A stretch of 64,000 bases of DNA from Streptomyces sp. RPT161. Lineage in GTDB: Bacteria > Actinomycetota > Actinomycetes > Streptomycetales > Streptomycetaceae. Shown here one piece after another: positions 17,775-27,832 of the stretch (its first letter is position 1; the number at the start of each line of letters is the position of its first letter). The stretch is taken from NCBI RefSeq assembly GCF_027533845.1, contig NZ_JAPZVN010000007.1:186001-250000 (forward strand). The letters run 5' to 3'. Both the position numbers and the translations under genes were made by a program. The notes under the pieces were generated by a model. The model was given only the letters and a program-made list of their open reading frames with translations. It was not told the origin of the DNA and did not search any database.

Positions 17775-19425
17775 ATGACCGTCACCAACGGCGGCCGGGT
17801 CGGCCTGAGGCTGGGCCTCGCCTCGTTGCGGACGTACAAGCGCCGGTTCGCCGGAACGCTCCCCGCGGTACTGCTCGGGGTGTCGGTCCACTGGGGCCGG
17901 GGGGCGGGACGCCACGTCCGCAGTTCGAACGTCGTCGCCGTGTCCGGCAAGAGCCAGGGTGTTCGGCAGCCGGTGGACACCGCGCCCGTGCGCACGGTCC
18001 TCGGTGTGCCAGGGGTCGCCGCCGAGCCCCGCATTGAGGGCGCCGGGTAGCTGACCGGCGATATGCGCTTGGCGCGCAGCAGCCAGGTCATCGGCTCGAC
18101 GCTGGCTGAGCCGCTGGACGTCGCCGTGGTCGCGTCAACCGCCGGGCTGTTCGGCGGAACCGCAGCGTGGCCGAGCTGCAGGCACTGTTTCCTGGTCACC
18201 GCGGTCGGGGCGACGATCACGGGGGAGGGGGCCGCGTTCATCGTCGTGATATCCGGTAGCGGTCGGATACGCCGTTCGGGTACTCGGCGCCCCGCTCGCC
18301 CGGCTGCGCGGGGTCACGTGGGCGCTGGTCCGGGGCAACGCTCTGCGCGGCCCCAAACAGACGGCAGCCACCGCGACCGCGCTGATGACCGGGGTGGCTG
18401 TGGTGACCTGTTCATGGCATTCGGCGCCTCGCCGAATGCCACCTTGCACCAGACCGTCTCGCGGTCCTTCGCGTGCGATGTGGCGGTCAGCGCACCGGCG
18501 TTCGGCGCGGGCGGCAGCGGACTGAGCCCGCGGCGGGCCCCGCCCTCGCGAGGCTTCCGCAGGTGGCCACCGCCGTCGGGCTCGGCAAGGGAACGGCCCA
18601 GGTGAACGGCGCCGGTGCGCAGTTGACGGTCGCGGATACGGCCGGGCTCAGGCGGGCGGCGGACTTCGGGAAGGCCGACGGCGCGCCCCACGCGATGGGT
18701 ACGTGGAGCACCGCGCTATGTGGCGATCAGGCCGTCAAACATGGTTGGCGGGTCGGTTCCAGCACGAAACCGCTGTTCACCGACGGCAGCGCGCAGCGGT
18801 TCACGGTCGGCGCGATCTACCAACACGCCGATCGCATGGGCGACTACGTGATCCGACGCCAGGCATGGGAGCCGCACCGAACTCAGGACAGCGTCACGCT
18901 AGTCGCGGTCTCCCTCCGGCCCGGGGCGTCCGTGTCCGACGGCAAGGCCGTGGTGACACGCGTCGCCGCCGGGCACGGGAACCCCACGGTACGGACCCGC
19001 GCCGAGTACGCCAAGTCCTCGGCGTCGGGCATCGACACCACGCCCATCCTCGTCTACGCGCTGCTGGCGCTGGCCGTCCTCATCGCGCAGCTCGGCATCA
19101 CCAACGCGCTCACCCTCGCGGTCCACGAGCGGACACGGAAAGGGGGGCTGCTGCGCGCGGTCGAGCAGACCCGGGCGCAGCTGCGGGCGGTGGTCCGCTG
19201 GCAGTCGGTGCCGGTGGCCGCGTTCGGCACGGTCGGCGGTCCGGGGCTCGGCGCGTTCCTGCGCCGGGCGCTGGTGCGTGGCGCCGACTCCTCGGGAGTC
19301 AGCGCCTTTTCGGTACCGCCGGTGCGGTCGGTGGTGGTGCCGCTGGTCGGGCTGATGGCCGGGCTGGGGCCAACGCGGCGGGCGGCCCGGCCCGATGTGC
19401 GCCGGGCGGTCGCCGCGGAGTCAGC
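17775..19425 (+). pseudogene. Decayed FtsX-like ABC permease
   Basis: Starts MTVTNGGRVGLRLGLASLRTYKRRFAGTLPAVLLGVS, the usual opening of large FtsX-type permeases, then breaks down at a stop near 18048. Later pieces are scattered over frames: VRVLGAPLARLRGVTWALVRGN (about 18270), TLHQTVSRSFACDVAVSAPAFG (about 18445) and a long continuous piece from LARLPQVATAV to LVYALLALAVLIAQLGITNALTLAVHERTRKGGLLRAV (18560-19180). The family-typical C-terminus VSAFSVPPVRSVVVPLVG follows. Intact homologues are about 850 residues; large N-terminal portions are lost here. Together with the dead ATPase this is an inactivated exporter operon. Confidence 0.85.
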
Positions 19426-19597
19426 GGGGCCGGGGCGCGCGAGGGCGGGGCCGGACCGCAGGCTTCTTCGCCGGTCGTGCTGCCCGCCGTCGAAGGCCGC
19501 TGAGCCCCTGCACGCGTGCCCCGACGCCCCCGCGTGCCTCCTGCGAGCCTCCTGGACCTGCCCCCGTCCGCGCCACCCGCGGCCCCGTCGGTGGCCT

Positions 19598-20101
19598 CTA
19601 CGCCAGCGAAGCCGCGATCGGCACGCCGCGTTTACCGATCGGTAGCACCGTTGCGGTGTGGACCGGTGCCGCCGTGCGGACCCGTGGGGTGGTGGGGGCG
19701 CGTTTGGCGAGGGTGAACCAGACGACCTTGCCGCCGCCTTCGCCGTTGGGCCGTGTACCCCAGCCGTCGCTGAGGGCGGCCAGCATGGCCAGCCCGCGGC
19801 CCGAGGTGTCCAACGCGTCCGCCCCCAGGGCGATCGAGGGCGGGCGCGGATCGTTGTCGGTGACCGACACGGTCAGTCGGCCCCGGTCGTAGGACAGCTC
19901 TACGGTGCACTGCTTGTCGGGCTGGGCATGGCGGTGCACATTGGCCAGCAGCTCGGTGATGCCGAGCAGCGTGGTGTCGAGGAGCGGTTCCAGATCCCAG
20001 TACCGAAGCTGTGCTGAAACGATTCGGCGGACCTGTCCGATCCGATGCGGCAGTGCCTCCAGTCGTACGGCGCACCGCAGGCTGTGCTGGGTAGAGATCA
20101 C
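19598..20101 (-). CDS. RsbW-like ATP-binding protein (HATPase_c_2)
   Basis: 167 residues from GTG 20101, with GGAGGG upstream. Features of the anti-sigma/GHKL ATPase fold: [21 protein letters not shown] (N box), [14 protein letters not shown] (G1-like DxD), and [16 protein letters not shown] (G2). Streptomycetes encode many such stand-alone ATPases that act as anti-sigma factors or regulators by partner switching. No cognate sigma or STAS gene is adjacent (the STAS gene at 49237 is 29 kb away). Partner unknown. Confidence 0.87.
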   Translation of the reverse strand: MISTQHSLRCAVRLEALPHRIGQVRRIVSAQLRYWDLEPLLDTTLLGITELLANVHRHAQPDKQCTVELSYDRGRLTVSVTDNDPRPPSIALGADALDTSGRGLAMLAALSDGWGTRPNGEGGGKVVWFTLAKRAPTTPRVRTAAPVHTATVLPIGKRGVPIAASLA

Positions 20102-20427
20102 GGCTGCGACTCCCTCCGCGGTGGGGCCGACCTCCGGGACCGTGCCCCGTCCCGCTCGATTGGGAAAGCCTGTGCGGGAACACCCAGAGTGACCGTTTCT
20201 GTACTCCGTGTGCGGGACCAGGTTCGCCCCGGGAGGCGCATTCCGCAACTCCCGCAGCGCGCTCCCTCGCCATTCCGGTGGCGTGCACCCCGTATGGTGC
20301 GTACCCCGGACCACCCGGCGCCGTCGCGTCGATGTGCCGCGGCGCGCCCGTCGGTCAGCGGCTGCCTATGATCGACGAGTGCCCGGCAGCGTGGCCGGGA
20401 ACGGCTACGAGCGGGAGGCGGAGGCCA

Positions 20428-21579
20428 GTGGACACCGTCGAACACACCGGCAGCGGTGGTGCCGACAGCCCCCGCGAGCCCCTTCCCACCATGGACGTGG
20501 ACCGCTCCGACCAGCAATACCGCATCTGGCTCAAAGAAGCCGTCCGCCAGGTCCAAGCCGACGCCAACCGCAGCGCGGACACCCATCTGCTGCGCTTCCC
20601 GCTCCCCGAACACTGGGGAATCGACCTGTACTTGAAGGACGAGTCCACCCACCCCACCGGCAGCCTCAAGCACCGGCTGGCCCGCTCGCTTTTCCTGTAC
20701 GGGCTGTGCAACGGCTGGATCCGGCCCGGCCGTCCGGTGATCGAGGCGTCCAGCGGATCCACGGCGGTCTCCGAGGCCTACTTCGCCAAGCTGACAGGCG
20801 TGCCGTTCATCGCGGTGATGCCGCGTACCACCAGCCGCGAGAAGCAGCGGCTCATCGAGTTCCATGGCGGCCGGTGCCATCTGGTGGACGACCCGCGCAC
20901 GATGTACGAGGTCTCCGCGCGGCTCGCGCAGGAGACCGGCGGCCACTACATGGACCAGTTCACCTACGCCGAACGCGCCACCGACTGGCGGGGCAACAAC
21001 AACATCGCCGAATCGATCTACCAACAGCTGCGCAGGGAACGCTATCCGGAACCCGCCTGGGTCGTGGCCACCGCGGGCACCGGCGGCACCTCGGCGACCA
21101 TCGCCCGCTATGTGCACTACATGCAGTACGACACCAGGGTGTGCGTCGCCGACCCGGAGAACTCCTGCTTCTTCGACGGCTGGGTCAGCGGCGACCCCGA
21201 CGTCTCCTGTGAGCGGGGCTCCCGCATCGAGGGCATCGGCCGTCCCCGGATGGAGCCGAGTTTCGTACCGGGCGCGATCGACCGGATGATGAAGGTGCCC
21301 GACGCCGCCTCGGTGGCGGCGGTACGCGCGCTGGAGCAGGCGATCGGCCGGAAGGCGGGCGGCTCCACCGGAACCGGACTGTGGGGCGCGCTGCGCATCG
21401 TCGCCGAGATGCTGGCCGAGGGCCGCACCGGAAGCGTGGTCACGCTGCTGTGCGATCCCGGTGACCGCTACCTCGACAAGTACTACTCCGACGACTGGCT
21501 CGCCCAAGAGGGCCTGGACATCCTCCCGTACACGGCGGCGATCGACACCTTCCTGGCCACCGGCGCCTGGCCGAGCTGA
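20428..21579 (+). CDS. PLP-dependent cysteine synthase-fold enzyme (Cds1-like)
   Basis: 383 residues from GTG 20428 with GGAGG just upstream; ATG 20491 is an alternative. Fold-type II PLP enzyme: [17 protein letters not shown] (PLP lysine in GSLKHR), [15 protein letters not shown] (phosphate and substrate loop), [18 protein letters not shown] (PLP phosphate loop). A C-terminal extension ([23 protein letters not shown]) is shared with the mycobacterial Rv3684/Cds1 group, an L-cysteine desulfhydrase. Likely turns over cysteine or a related beta-substituted amino acid. No sulfur-metabolism neighbours. Reaction inferred from family resemblance only. Confidence 0.83.
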   Translation: MDTVEHTGSGGADSPREPLPTMDVDRSDQQYRIWLKEAVRQVQADANRSADTHLLRFPLPEHWGIDLYLKDESTHPTGSLKHRLARSLFLYGLCNGWIRPGRPVIEASSGSTAVSEAYFAKLTGVPFIAVMPRTTSREKQRLIEFHGGRCHLVDDPRTMYEVSARLAQETGGHYMDQFTYAERATDWRGNNNIAESIYQQLRRERYPEPAWVVATAGTGGTSATIARYVHYMQYDTRVCVADPENSCFFDGWVSGDPDVSCERGSRIEGIGRPRMEPSFVPGAIDRMMKVPDAASVAAVRALEQAIGRKAGGSTGTGLWGALRIVAEMLAEGRTGSVVTLLCDPGDRYLDKYYSDDWLAQEGLDILPYTAAIDTFLATGAWPS

Positions 21580-21676
21580 ACTCCCGCCGCCTCCGGGGCG
21601 GTTCCGTGACATGCGGGACATCCGGAGCCCCCAGGAACGTCACCCTCCGTACGACCGGCGCCCCTAGCGTCCCGGC

Positions 21677-22996
21677 ATGACTCACGGCCGAAGGCGACTG
21701 TCCCGGCTGACCGGGCCAGTGCGACTGGTCGTCCAGGCCGTGGCGGCGCTGCTCGCCGTCGGCGCCCTGTGCGCCGCCGCCGTGCTCGGCTTCGGCACGG
21801 CGCGCGACGGCACCGCGGCGCTGCGCCGGGCGGTGGTGGACCGGGCCGCGGCCGCCGCCGAACTCCACTTCGCGCTGGCCGATCTGGACGCCGAGCGCGC
21901 CGACGAACTCATCCCCGGTCACGCTCCCGGCCAGCCCGACGTCCCGGTCGGCGACCAGGTGCTGGCGCTGATCACCGCCAATCAGCGGCGCACCGAGATC
22001 AGCGGACTGCTGCGGCAGCTCGGCGGTGATCCCGCCCAAGCCGCCAGGGTGCGGGCGGTGTTCGACGCACTGGGCCGGTACGACGAACTCAGCGGGCAGG
22101 TGGAGTACGCCGACGACCAGGACGCCGACCCGGCGGCGGGCCATCCGCCGACCCCGGCGGTCGACCTGTCCGCGCAGGCGGGCGCGGTGATGCGGGACCA
22201 ACTGCTGCCCGTAGTCGATGAGTTGAGTCAGACCTACCAACGGCAGGCGGCCACACTGCGCGTCCGGGCGCGGGACGCGCAGCGGTGGTACGCCGTCGCG
22301 CTGAGCGTCTTCGGGGTGCTGGCGCTGGTCGTGCTGGTGTGGTGGCAGCGCGACCTGGCCGTGCGGTACCGGCGACGGATCAACCCGGCACTGGTGGCGG
22401 CCTCGCTCGCCGTACTGACCGTCACGGTGGTCGGGGCGACGGGTTTGCTGGCGGCCGCGGGCGAACTGGGCCGGGCGGCCGAACAGGGCTTGGGGCCGTG
22501 GGCGCGGCTCGCGGAGGCCCGTACGGCGGCGGCCGACGCGGTGGCCGCGGAAAGCCGCTGGTTCGTCCAGGACCCCGGAGCGGGCACCGCCTACCGTGAC
22601 GACTACGAGGCCCAGATGCGGCGCCTTGACGGCCTGCTCAGCCCCGACACGGGCACCAGCGCGGCCGAACTGCCGCAGTACGCGGCGGCCTTGAAGCCGT
22701 TGGCCGCCTTCCGGTCCGATGACGCGACGCTGCGTCGGCTGCTCGCCGCCGGGCGACTCGACGAGGCGGCCGTCGTCCTCACCGATGTGGGACGCGACCA
22801 TGTCGCCTTCGACTACTGGGACTTCGCCACCCGTCTCGACGGCCTGGAGCAGGCCCGGCGCGCCGACTTCGAGACGCGGATGGCGTCCGCCGGGCACGCG
22901 CTGGACGGCTGGCCCGCGATCCCGACCGGAACGCTGGCGGGCGCCGCGGCACTCGTCCTGGTCGGGGTACGGCCGCGGCTCGCCGAGTACCGGTAG
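21677..22996 (+). CDS. Membrane protein with two hydrophobic pairs (no recognised family)
   Basis: 439 residues. Hydrophobic segments: AVAALLAVGALCAAAVLGFG (about 24-43), YAVALSVFGVLALVVLVWW (about 198-216), ALVAASLAVLTVTVVGATGLLAAAG (about 235-259) and a weaker C-terminal TLAGAAALVLVGV. Two similar-sized soluble helical segments follow the first and third helices, both rich in Ala/Asp/Glu, giving an internally duplicated look typical of extracytoplasmic four-helix sensor loops. No kinase, HAMP or effector domain is present. I cannot assign a function; a signal-sensing or scaffolding role is a guess. Confidence 0.6.
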   Translation: MTHGRRRLSRLTGPVRLVVQAVAALLAVGALCAAAVLGFGTARDGTAALRRAVVDRAAAAAELHFALADLDAERADELIPGHAPGQPDVPVGDQVLALITANQRRTEISGLLRQLGGDPAQAARVRAVFDALGRYDELSGQVEYADDQDADPAAGHPPTPAVDLSAQAGAVMRDQLLPVVDELSQTYQRQAATLRVRARDAQRWYAVALSVFGVLALVVLVWWQRDLAVRYRRRINPALVAASLAVLTVTVVGATGLLAAAGELGRAAEQGLGPWARLAEARTAAADAVAAESRWFVQDPGAGTAYRDDYEAQMRRLDGLLSPDTGTSAAELPQYAAALKPLAAFRSDDATLRRLLAAGRLDEAAVVLTDVGRDHVAFDYWDFATRLDGLEQARRADFETRMASAGHALDGWPAIPTGTLAGAAALVLVGVRPRLAEYR

Positions 22997-23000
22997 CGGT

Positions 23001-23483
23001 TCAGGCGGTGGTCCGGGTGACCGCCAGCCGTCGGTCCAGGGTGCGCATCGCGTCCCGGAAGGCATGGCCGAACCCTGGGCGCGCGTACCGCAGCAGCACG
23101 CGCACGGACGCCGGCGCGTCCACGGCGAAGGTCCACTGCACCCTGGTGCCGCCGGAGGCCAGCGGAGCGACCCGCCACTCCTCGACCATCGCCTCGACGG
23201 CGGGCACGTTCGTCTCGTCCACGCGGTACACGTACCGCTCGTCCGGCCGTGCCTCCAGTATGGTCTCGGCGAAGCGAACGCCGCCGATCAGCCTGATGTT
23301 CCGCCCGCCGTCGGTCGGCAGCGCCGAGACCACCGAACGGAACCAGCTCGTCCAACCCTCGGTGTCCTCCGCCAACGCCCGGTAGACGGCCGGGGTCTCG
23401 GCCTTTGTTCCGGCCGCGAAGACCAGCCGCACCTGGGCCGAAGCGATGAAGTCCAGCCCCACGGGACGGAGTCGGCGCGCCAT
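23001..23483 (-). CDS. SRPBCC (polyketide cyclase/dehydrase-like) protein
   Basis: 160 residues. Pattern of a START/Bet v1-like small-molecule-binding fold: N-terminal strand with VRLVFAAG, AVYRALAEDTEGWTSWFRSV, IRLIGGVRFAETILEARPDERYVYRV, GGTRVQWTFAVDAP and a long C-terminal helix (FRDAMRTLDRRLAVTR). Such proteins bind hydrophobic ligands; catalytic function cannot be told. Converges with the membrane protein gene (four bases between stops). Confidence 0.8.
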   Translation of the reverse strand: MARRLRPVGLDFIASAQVRLVFAAGTKAETPAVYRALAEDTEGWTSWFRSVVSALPTDGGRNIRLIGGVRFAETILEARPDERYVYRVDETNVPAVEAMVEEWRVAPLASGGTRVQWTFAVDAPASVRVLLRYARPGFGHAFRDAMRTLDRRLAVTRTTA

Positions 23484-23540
23484 GGCGGTACCTCCAGACG
23501 GGAAGCGGTCGTTGGCCCCGACACGATACCTGACGCGATA

Positions 23541-24416
23541 TCACATGTCTGGTCGGTCCCTCGCGTCCGGACCGCCCGCGAACACCAGGTCCGCCAGATG
23601 CTCGGAGAGCTCGGCGCGCAGCACCTCCGGTATGCCGGCGTCCGTCACCAGCGTGTCGACCTCCTCCAGGGTGGCGAACGAACTCAGGCCCACCGTGCCC
23701 CACTTGGTGTGGTCCGCGATCACCACCACCCGGCGCGCCGACCGGACGAACTGCCGGTTGGTCTCGGCCTCCGCAAGGTTCGGCGTGGACAGGCCCGCCT
23801 CCACCGACAGCCCGTGCACGCCCAGGAACAGCACGTCGAAGTGGAGCGACCGGATCGCCCGGTCCGCCACCGGCCCCACCAGCGAGTCCGACGGAGTGCG
23901 CACCCCGCCGGTCAGCACCACCGTCGCGGCGCCCGGGCGCGCCGCCGACTGGGCGCCGCCGCCGACCCGGCGCTGACCGGAGTGGAACACGTCCGCCACC
24001 CGCACCGAGTTCGTCACCACGGTCAGGTCCGGCACGTCCAGCAGATGGTGCGCCAGCGCGTACGTCGTCGTGCCACCGGACAGGGCGATCGCGCTGCCCG
24101 GCACCACCATGGCGGCGGCCGCCCTGGCAATGGCCTCCTTGGCGCCCTGCTCCAGACCGGACTTCGCCTCGAACCCCGGCTCGTGGGTGCTCGCCTCGGC
24201 CACCGGGACCGCGCCGCCGTGCACCTTCTCCACCACGCCCTGGTGGGCCAGCGCGTCCAGATCACGGCGCACGGTCATGTCCGAGACGTTCAGCTTGCGG
24301 GTCAGCTCGTTGACCCGCACCCCGCCGCGCCGCCTGACCTCGTCAAGGATCAGGGCGCGCCGCTGCTCGGCCAGGAGGTTCTGGTTGTCGCCCACCTGTT
24401 CCCCCGTCCCTTCCAT
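23541..24416 (-). CDS. DeoR/GlpR family transcriptional regulator
   Basis: 291 residues. N-terminal DeoR HTH (AEQRRALILDEVRRRGGVRVNELTRKLNVSDMTVRRDLDALAHQGVVEKVHGGAV, about residues 16-70), then the DeoR C-terminal sensor domain with SGGTTTYALAHHL, VVTNSVRVADVF, VVLTGGVRTPSDSLVGP and VVVIADHTKWG. Effector is expected to be a phosphorylated sugar or polyol intermediate. No sugar genes flank it, so the regulon is elsewhere. Confidence 0.92.
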   Translation of the reverse strand: MEGTGEQVGDNQNLLAEQRRALILDEVRRRGGVRVNELTRKLNVSDMTVRRDLDALAHQGVVEKVHGGAVPVAEASTHEPGFEAKSGLEQGAKEAIARAAAAMVVPGSAIALSGGTTTYALAHHLLDVPDLTVVTNSVRVADVFHSGQRRVGGGAQSAARPGAATVVLTGGVRTPSDSLVGPVADRAIRSLHFDVLFLGVHGLSVEAGLSTPNLAEAETNRQFVRSARRVVVIADHTKWGTVGLSSFATLEEVDTLVTDAGIPEVLRAELSEHLADLVFAGGPDARDRPDM

Positions 24417-24475
24417 AGACCCGCTGTTCCGCCGACCCGCGGCAGGGCCATCTTCGCACGTGGCGGGTACCGGGC

Positions 24476-26917
24476 TCAGGGCAGTTCCGGGAGATCTTCC
24501 GCGTAGAGCAACTGCAGGTCGTCGTGGGTAGGGGCGGCGAGCTGGGCCACCCGTCCGGCGTGCCGCTCGACCATCGCCTCGAAGGTCAGCCGGGCGGTGC
24601 GGCCGTTGCCGAACGTCGGCCCCTTGGGCAGCGCGGTGAAGTACTTCAGCAGCGCCTCGTCGGCGCCCTCGGCCAGCCGGTACTCGTGCTCGTCCGCCTG
24701 TGTGCCGACGATCCGCAGCAGTTCCTCAGGGGTGTAGTCGCCGAACGCGATGGTGCGCGAGAAGCGCGAGGCCACACCGGGGTTGGCGGCCATGAAGCGC
24801 TCCATCTCGGCGGTGTACCCGGCGACGATCACCACCACCGCGTCACGGTGGTCCTCCATCAGCTTGACCAGGGTGTCGATGGCCTCCCGGCCGAAGTCGC
24901 GTCCGGCGTCCTCCGGCGCGAGCGCGTAAGCCTCGTCGATGAACAGCACTCCGCCACGGGCCCGCTCGAATGCCTCCTGGGTGCGGATGGCCGTCGACCC
25001 GATGTGCTCGCCGACCAGGTCCACCCGGGAGACCTCCACCAGGTGCCCGGTCTCCAGCACCTCCAAGGCGGCCAGGATCTCGCCGTACAGCCGGGCGACC
25101 GTGGTCTTGCCGGTGCCGGGGGAGCCGGTGAAGACCAGATGGCGGCGGAGCGACGGGGCCTTGAGGCCCGCCTCCTGGCGGCGGCGGCCGACCGCGATCA
25201 GATCGATCAGCGCCCGTACCTCCCGCTTGACGCTCTCCAGGCCGACCAGAGCGTCGAGTTCGCCGAGCACGTCCTGCGAGGGGCGGGTGCTGGCCCGCGG
25301 CGCGGGTGGTTCCGGCCGGCGCGGTTCGGGGATGCCGCCGAGCAGCCCGTAAGAGCGTACGGCGGTCGCCGGTGCGGTGGCCGGGGGTGTGGCGGGGTGC
25401 GGGGGGAGGCCGTCGGCGGTGCCCGCGGCGGCGTCCGGGGCGGGGCGCCGTTCGGCGCTCTCGTCGCTGGTGCAGCCCTCGGCGACCGGGCCCGGCTCGG
25501 AGAACTCGTAACCGCCACGGGCGCAGCGCTCGGTGCGGCACCGGGTCACGGTGGACCGGCAGCCGTCGATGACGTGGAACCCGTAGCCCCGGCTGCCGGT
25601 GACGGTGCAGCCGGTGAAGGTGCCGCGGCCGCCCGCCGAGACGTAGAAGCCGGACTCCGCGGGGCTGTTCACGGTGCACCGCTCGATGACCGGGTCGGCG
25701 CCCTTGGTGACGATCACGCCGGTCGCCGTCTCGTCTATGGTGCACGCGGCGAGCGTGCCCCCGCTGCCGTGGTCGCGGAACCAGGCGCCGGTGGCGGCCT
25801 CGCGGATCCGGCAGTCGTCCAACTGGACCGTCGCGCCGTCGCTCACCGACACCGCGGTGTTGCGGACCTGCGAGATATCACTGTCGACAACATCGGCGCG
25901 GGAACCGCGGTCCAGCACGAACAGGGCGTCCGGCACGTCACGCACCCGGCAGGAGTCGAAGACCGCGGCGGCCCCGTCGCTGATCCACACCGCCGGATAG
26001 TCGCCGGTGCTGTCGTGGATCTCGCACCGGTTGGCGTCCGCCCTGGTGCCCGGATCCCACACCGACAGGCCGTTGCGGCCGAAGCGGCGCACGGTGGAGC
26101 GGGTCAGCGTGAGCACCGAGCGGGAGCGCAGGTCGATCGCGTTCTCCGGCACGTCGTGCACATCGCAGTCGGCCATGGTGAGCACCGCGTCGGTGTCCAG
26201 CGTCACTCCGTCGCCGGTGGTGCGGTGCACCTGGCAGTCGGTCAGATGGCCGGTGGCGCGGGCGGCGACCTGGACACCGGTGCCCTTGATCTCGTAGACC
26301 TCGCAGCCGACGGCCTCGACCGTGGTGCCGTCACCGGTCACGGTCAGGCCCGCGCCGGTGGTGTGGTGCACCCGGCAGCGCTCCAGGCGCGGCGAGGCGC
26401 CACCGCGCACCGAGAAACCGGACTGCCCGGCCGCGATCACCTCGCACTCCTCGAACACCCCGCCGGAGCCGTCGAGCACGCTCACCCCGAGCCCGGCCGG
26501 ATTGTCGACCGTGCAGCGTTTGACCGTCGGCCGGGCGCCGTCCCGCACCTCTATGCCGACCGCGGAGTGGGTGACCACCCGCAGGTCCTGCAACTCCGGT
26601 GCGGAGCCCTCGACCAGCAGCGCGGCGGCGGAGCTGTCCTGGCCCTCGATGTGCAGGTCCTGCACCGTGGCGGAGGCACGGACGGTCAGGGCGACACCGC
26701 CGGGCGGGGCGATCCGCACCGAGCCGGGCCCCTCGGCGCCGCGCAGCGTCACCGCCCTCTGGACCACCAGGTTCTCCCGGTAGGTGCCCGGGGTGATTGC
26801 CACGACGTCGCCGTCGCCCGCCGCCTCCAGGGCCGCGGCGAGGGTCTCGTACTCGCCGGTGCGGCGCCGCCACCGCGACGTGCTGGTGTGCGTCACCTGA
26901 GCCACGCCCTGTGCCAT
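24476..26917 (-). CDS. Right-handed beta-helix protein fused to a CbxX/CfqX-type AAA+ ATPase
   Basis: 813 residues. From about residue 20 to 470 runs a parallel beta-helix built of roughly 23-residue turns (repeated patterns such as VEDC, IEVRDGARPTVKRC, GVTLDTDAVLTMADCDVHD, GSGGTLAACTID), beginning with the DUF1565-like DGDVVAITPGTYRENLVV. A Pro/Ala-rich linker (about 480-545) leads to an AAA+ domain of the CbxX/SpoVK/EccA class: DVLGELDALVGLESVKREVRALIDLI, Walker A GSPGTGKTT (598-606), Walker B VLFIDEAYAL (Asp661), sensor and ASRFSRTIAF arginine-finger region. Probably a cytosolic remodelling machine whose beta-helix recognises the client; the client is unknown. Confidence 0.85.
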   Translation of the reverse strand: MAQGVAQVTHTSTSRWRRRTGEYETLAAALEAAGDGDVVAITPGTYRENLVVQRAVTLRGAEGPGSVRIAPPGGVALTVRASATVQDLHIEGQDSSAAALLVEGSAPELQDLRVVTHSAVGIEVRDGARPTVKRCTVDNPAGLGVSVLDGSGGVFEECEVIAAGQSGFSVRGGASPRLERCRVHHTTGAGLTVTGDGTTVEAVGCEVYEIKGTGVQVAARATGHLTDCQVHRTTGDGVTLDTDAVLTMADCDVHDVPENAIDLRSRSVLTLTRSTVRRFGRNGLSVWDPGTRADANRCEIHDSTGDYPAVWISDGAAAVFDSCRVRDVPDALFVLDRGSRADVVDSDISQVRNTAVSVSDGATVQLDDCRIREAATGAWFRDHGSGGTLAACTIDETATGVIVTKGADPVIERCTVNSPAESGFYVSAGGRGTFTGCTVTGSRGYGFHVIDGCRSTVTRCRTERCARGGYEFSEPGPVAEGCTSDESAERRPAPDAAAGTADGLPPHPATPPATAPATAVRSYGLLGGIPEPRRPEPPAPRASTRPSQDVLGELDALVGLESVKREVRALIDLIAVGRRRQEAGLKAPSLRRHLVFTGSPGTGKTTVARLYGEILAALEVLETGHLVEVSRVDLVGEHIGSTAIRTQEAFERARGGVLFIDEAYALAPEDAGRDFGREAIDTLVKLMEDHRDAVVVIVAGYTAEMERFMAANPGVASRFSRTIAFGDYTPEELLRIVGTQADEHEYRLAEGADEALLKYFTALPKGPTFGNGRTARLTFEAMVERHAGRVAQLAAPTHDDLQLLYAEDLPELP

Positions 26918-27109
26918 GGTGCTGCTCTGCCCCCACCTTCTTGCCCTGGGATCCGTCCCCGCAACCGGTGCTCCACCGTAGCGCGCGCCGGAGGTGCCGA
27001 CGTACGCGGAGAGGCTTGGGAATCAGCACAGTTGGGCGGGTTCGGGTGGACAACGTAGGTCCTCTTCCGCCCTCGAAACGCATGTGATCGCGACGACGTT
27101 CCCGTCGCG

Positions 27110-27712
27110 TCAACCGCCCGCGCCCGCCCGGCCCCAGTCCTCGCTCACCCGGGTCCACTCGCGCGCCCAGTCGGCCAGCCGTCTGCGCATGATCCGCCAG
27201 CCCAGCAACTGCCGTGCCCCGCAGACGAGCGCCGCCGCAGCGCCGGCCACGCCGAAGCCCGCGGCGACCGCGTTGGTGGTCGCCGTCGACTCGTCCATCG
27301 GGCGCTCGGTGAGCCGCCCGCGCCGATCGGTCCACACCGCCAGCGGATCTCCCACCACGTGCCGGGCCTCGATCCGCACCACACCGGTGCGCGACTCCCC
27401 GTCAGGCGTTCGCCAACGCACCAGCGCCACGCGGGTGCCGTCCTGCCCGTGCGCGGCCTCGGAGTCGACCACCGGGGCGCGGTGCCGGTCGACGCTGACC
27501 ACATGCGCGGTGGTGCGGTGCCGCTCGGCCCGCTGCCGCTGCACGGTGCGCTGGAGGTCGGAGCCCACGCTCTGACCCGCCGCCAGCCCGGCCAGGGGCG
27601 CACCGACGACCACCAGGCCCACGGTGACCAGGCTCGCCCACGCCTCGACCACATCGCTGCGGCGCCGTAGCGGATTGCGCCGCCAGCGCCACAGTCCCGG
27701 AACCGATCGCAT
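27110..27712 (-). CDS. Rv1733c family membrane protein
   Basis: 200 residues from ATG 27712 with AAGGGGG-type ribosome site. N-terminal WRWRRNPLRRRSDVVEAW is the family opening. Two transmembrane helices flank an extracytoplasmic domain (SLVTVGLVVVGAPLAGLAAG at about 21-41; AVAAGFGVAGAAAALVCGARQLL at about 147-170), the layout of the Rv1733c family. The middle contains a HRAPVV...VRWRTPDG...WTDRRGRLT beta-rich segment. Function unknown; in mycobacteria the namesake is dormancy-associated. Confidence 0.8.
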   Translation of the reverse strand: MRSVPGLWRWRRNPLRRRSDVVEAWASLVTVGLVVVGAPLAGLAAGQSVGSDLQRTVQRQRAERHRTTAHVVSVDRHRAPVVDSEAAHGQDGTRVALVRWRTPDGESRTGVVRIEARHVVGDPLAVWTDRRGRLTERPMDESTATTNAVAAGFGVAGAAAALVCGARQLLGWRIMRRRLADWAREWTRVSEDWGRAGAGG

Positions 27713-27832
27713 CGCACCACACCCCCTTCGCACGTCCAAGTACCGCACACGGCACGGCGTACGCGCGGGGCGGGCCGCAAGTCGGCCGAAACAACCCACT
27801 AAGGGGCGTGACCGCAGCACCGCCTTGACGCG

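Noticed and set aside
13839-17915. A 1,358-codon open frame on the minus strand
   Set aside because: It runs opposite or out of frame to four clear genes (MFS, ROK, SHOCT, DinB-like); its product is low-complexity Arg/Pro/Ser. A high-GC shadow frame.
24524-27058. An 844-codon plus-strand open frame
   Set aside because: Exactly antisense to the beta-helix/AAA+ gene, with a Gly/Ala/Arg/His-rich product and no motifs.
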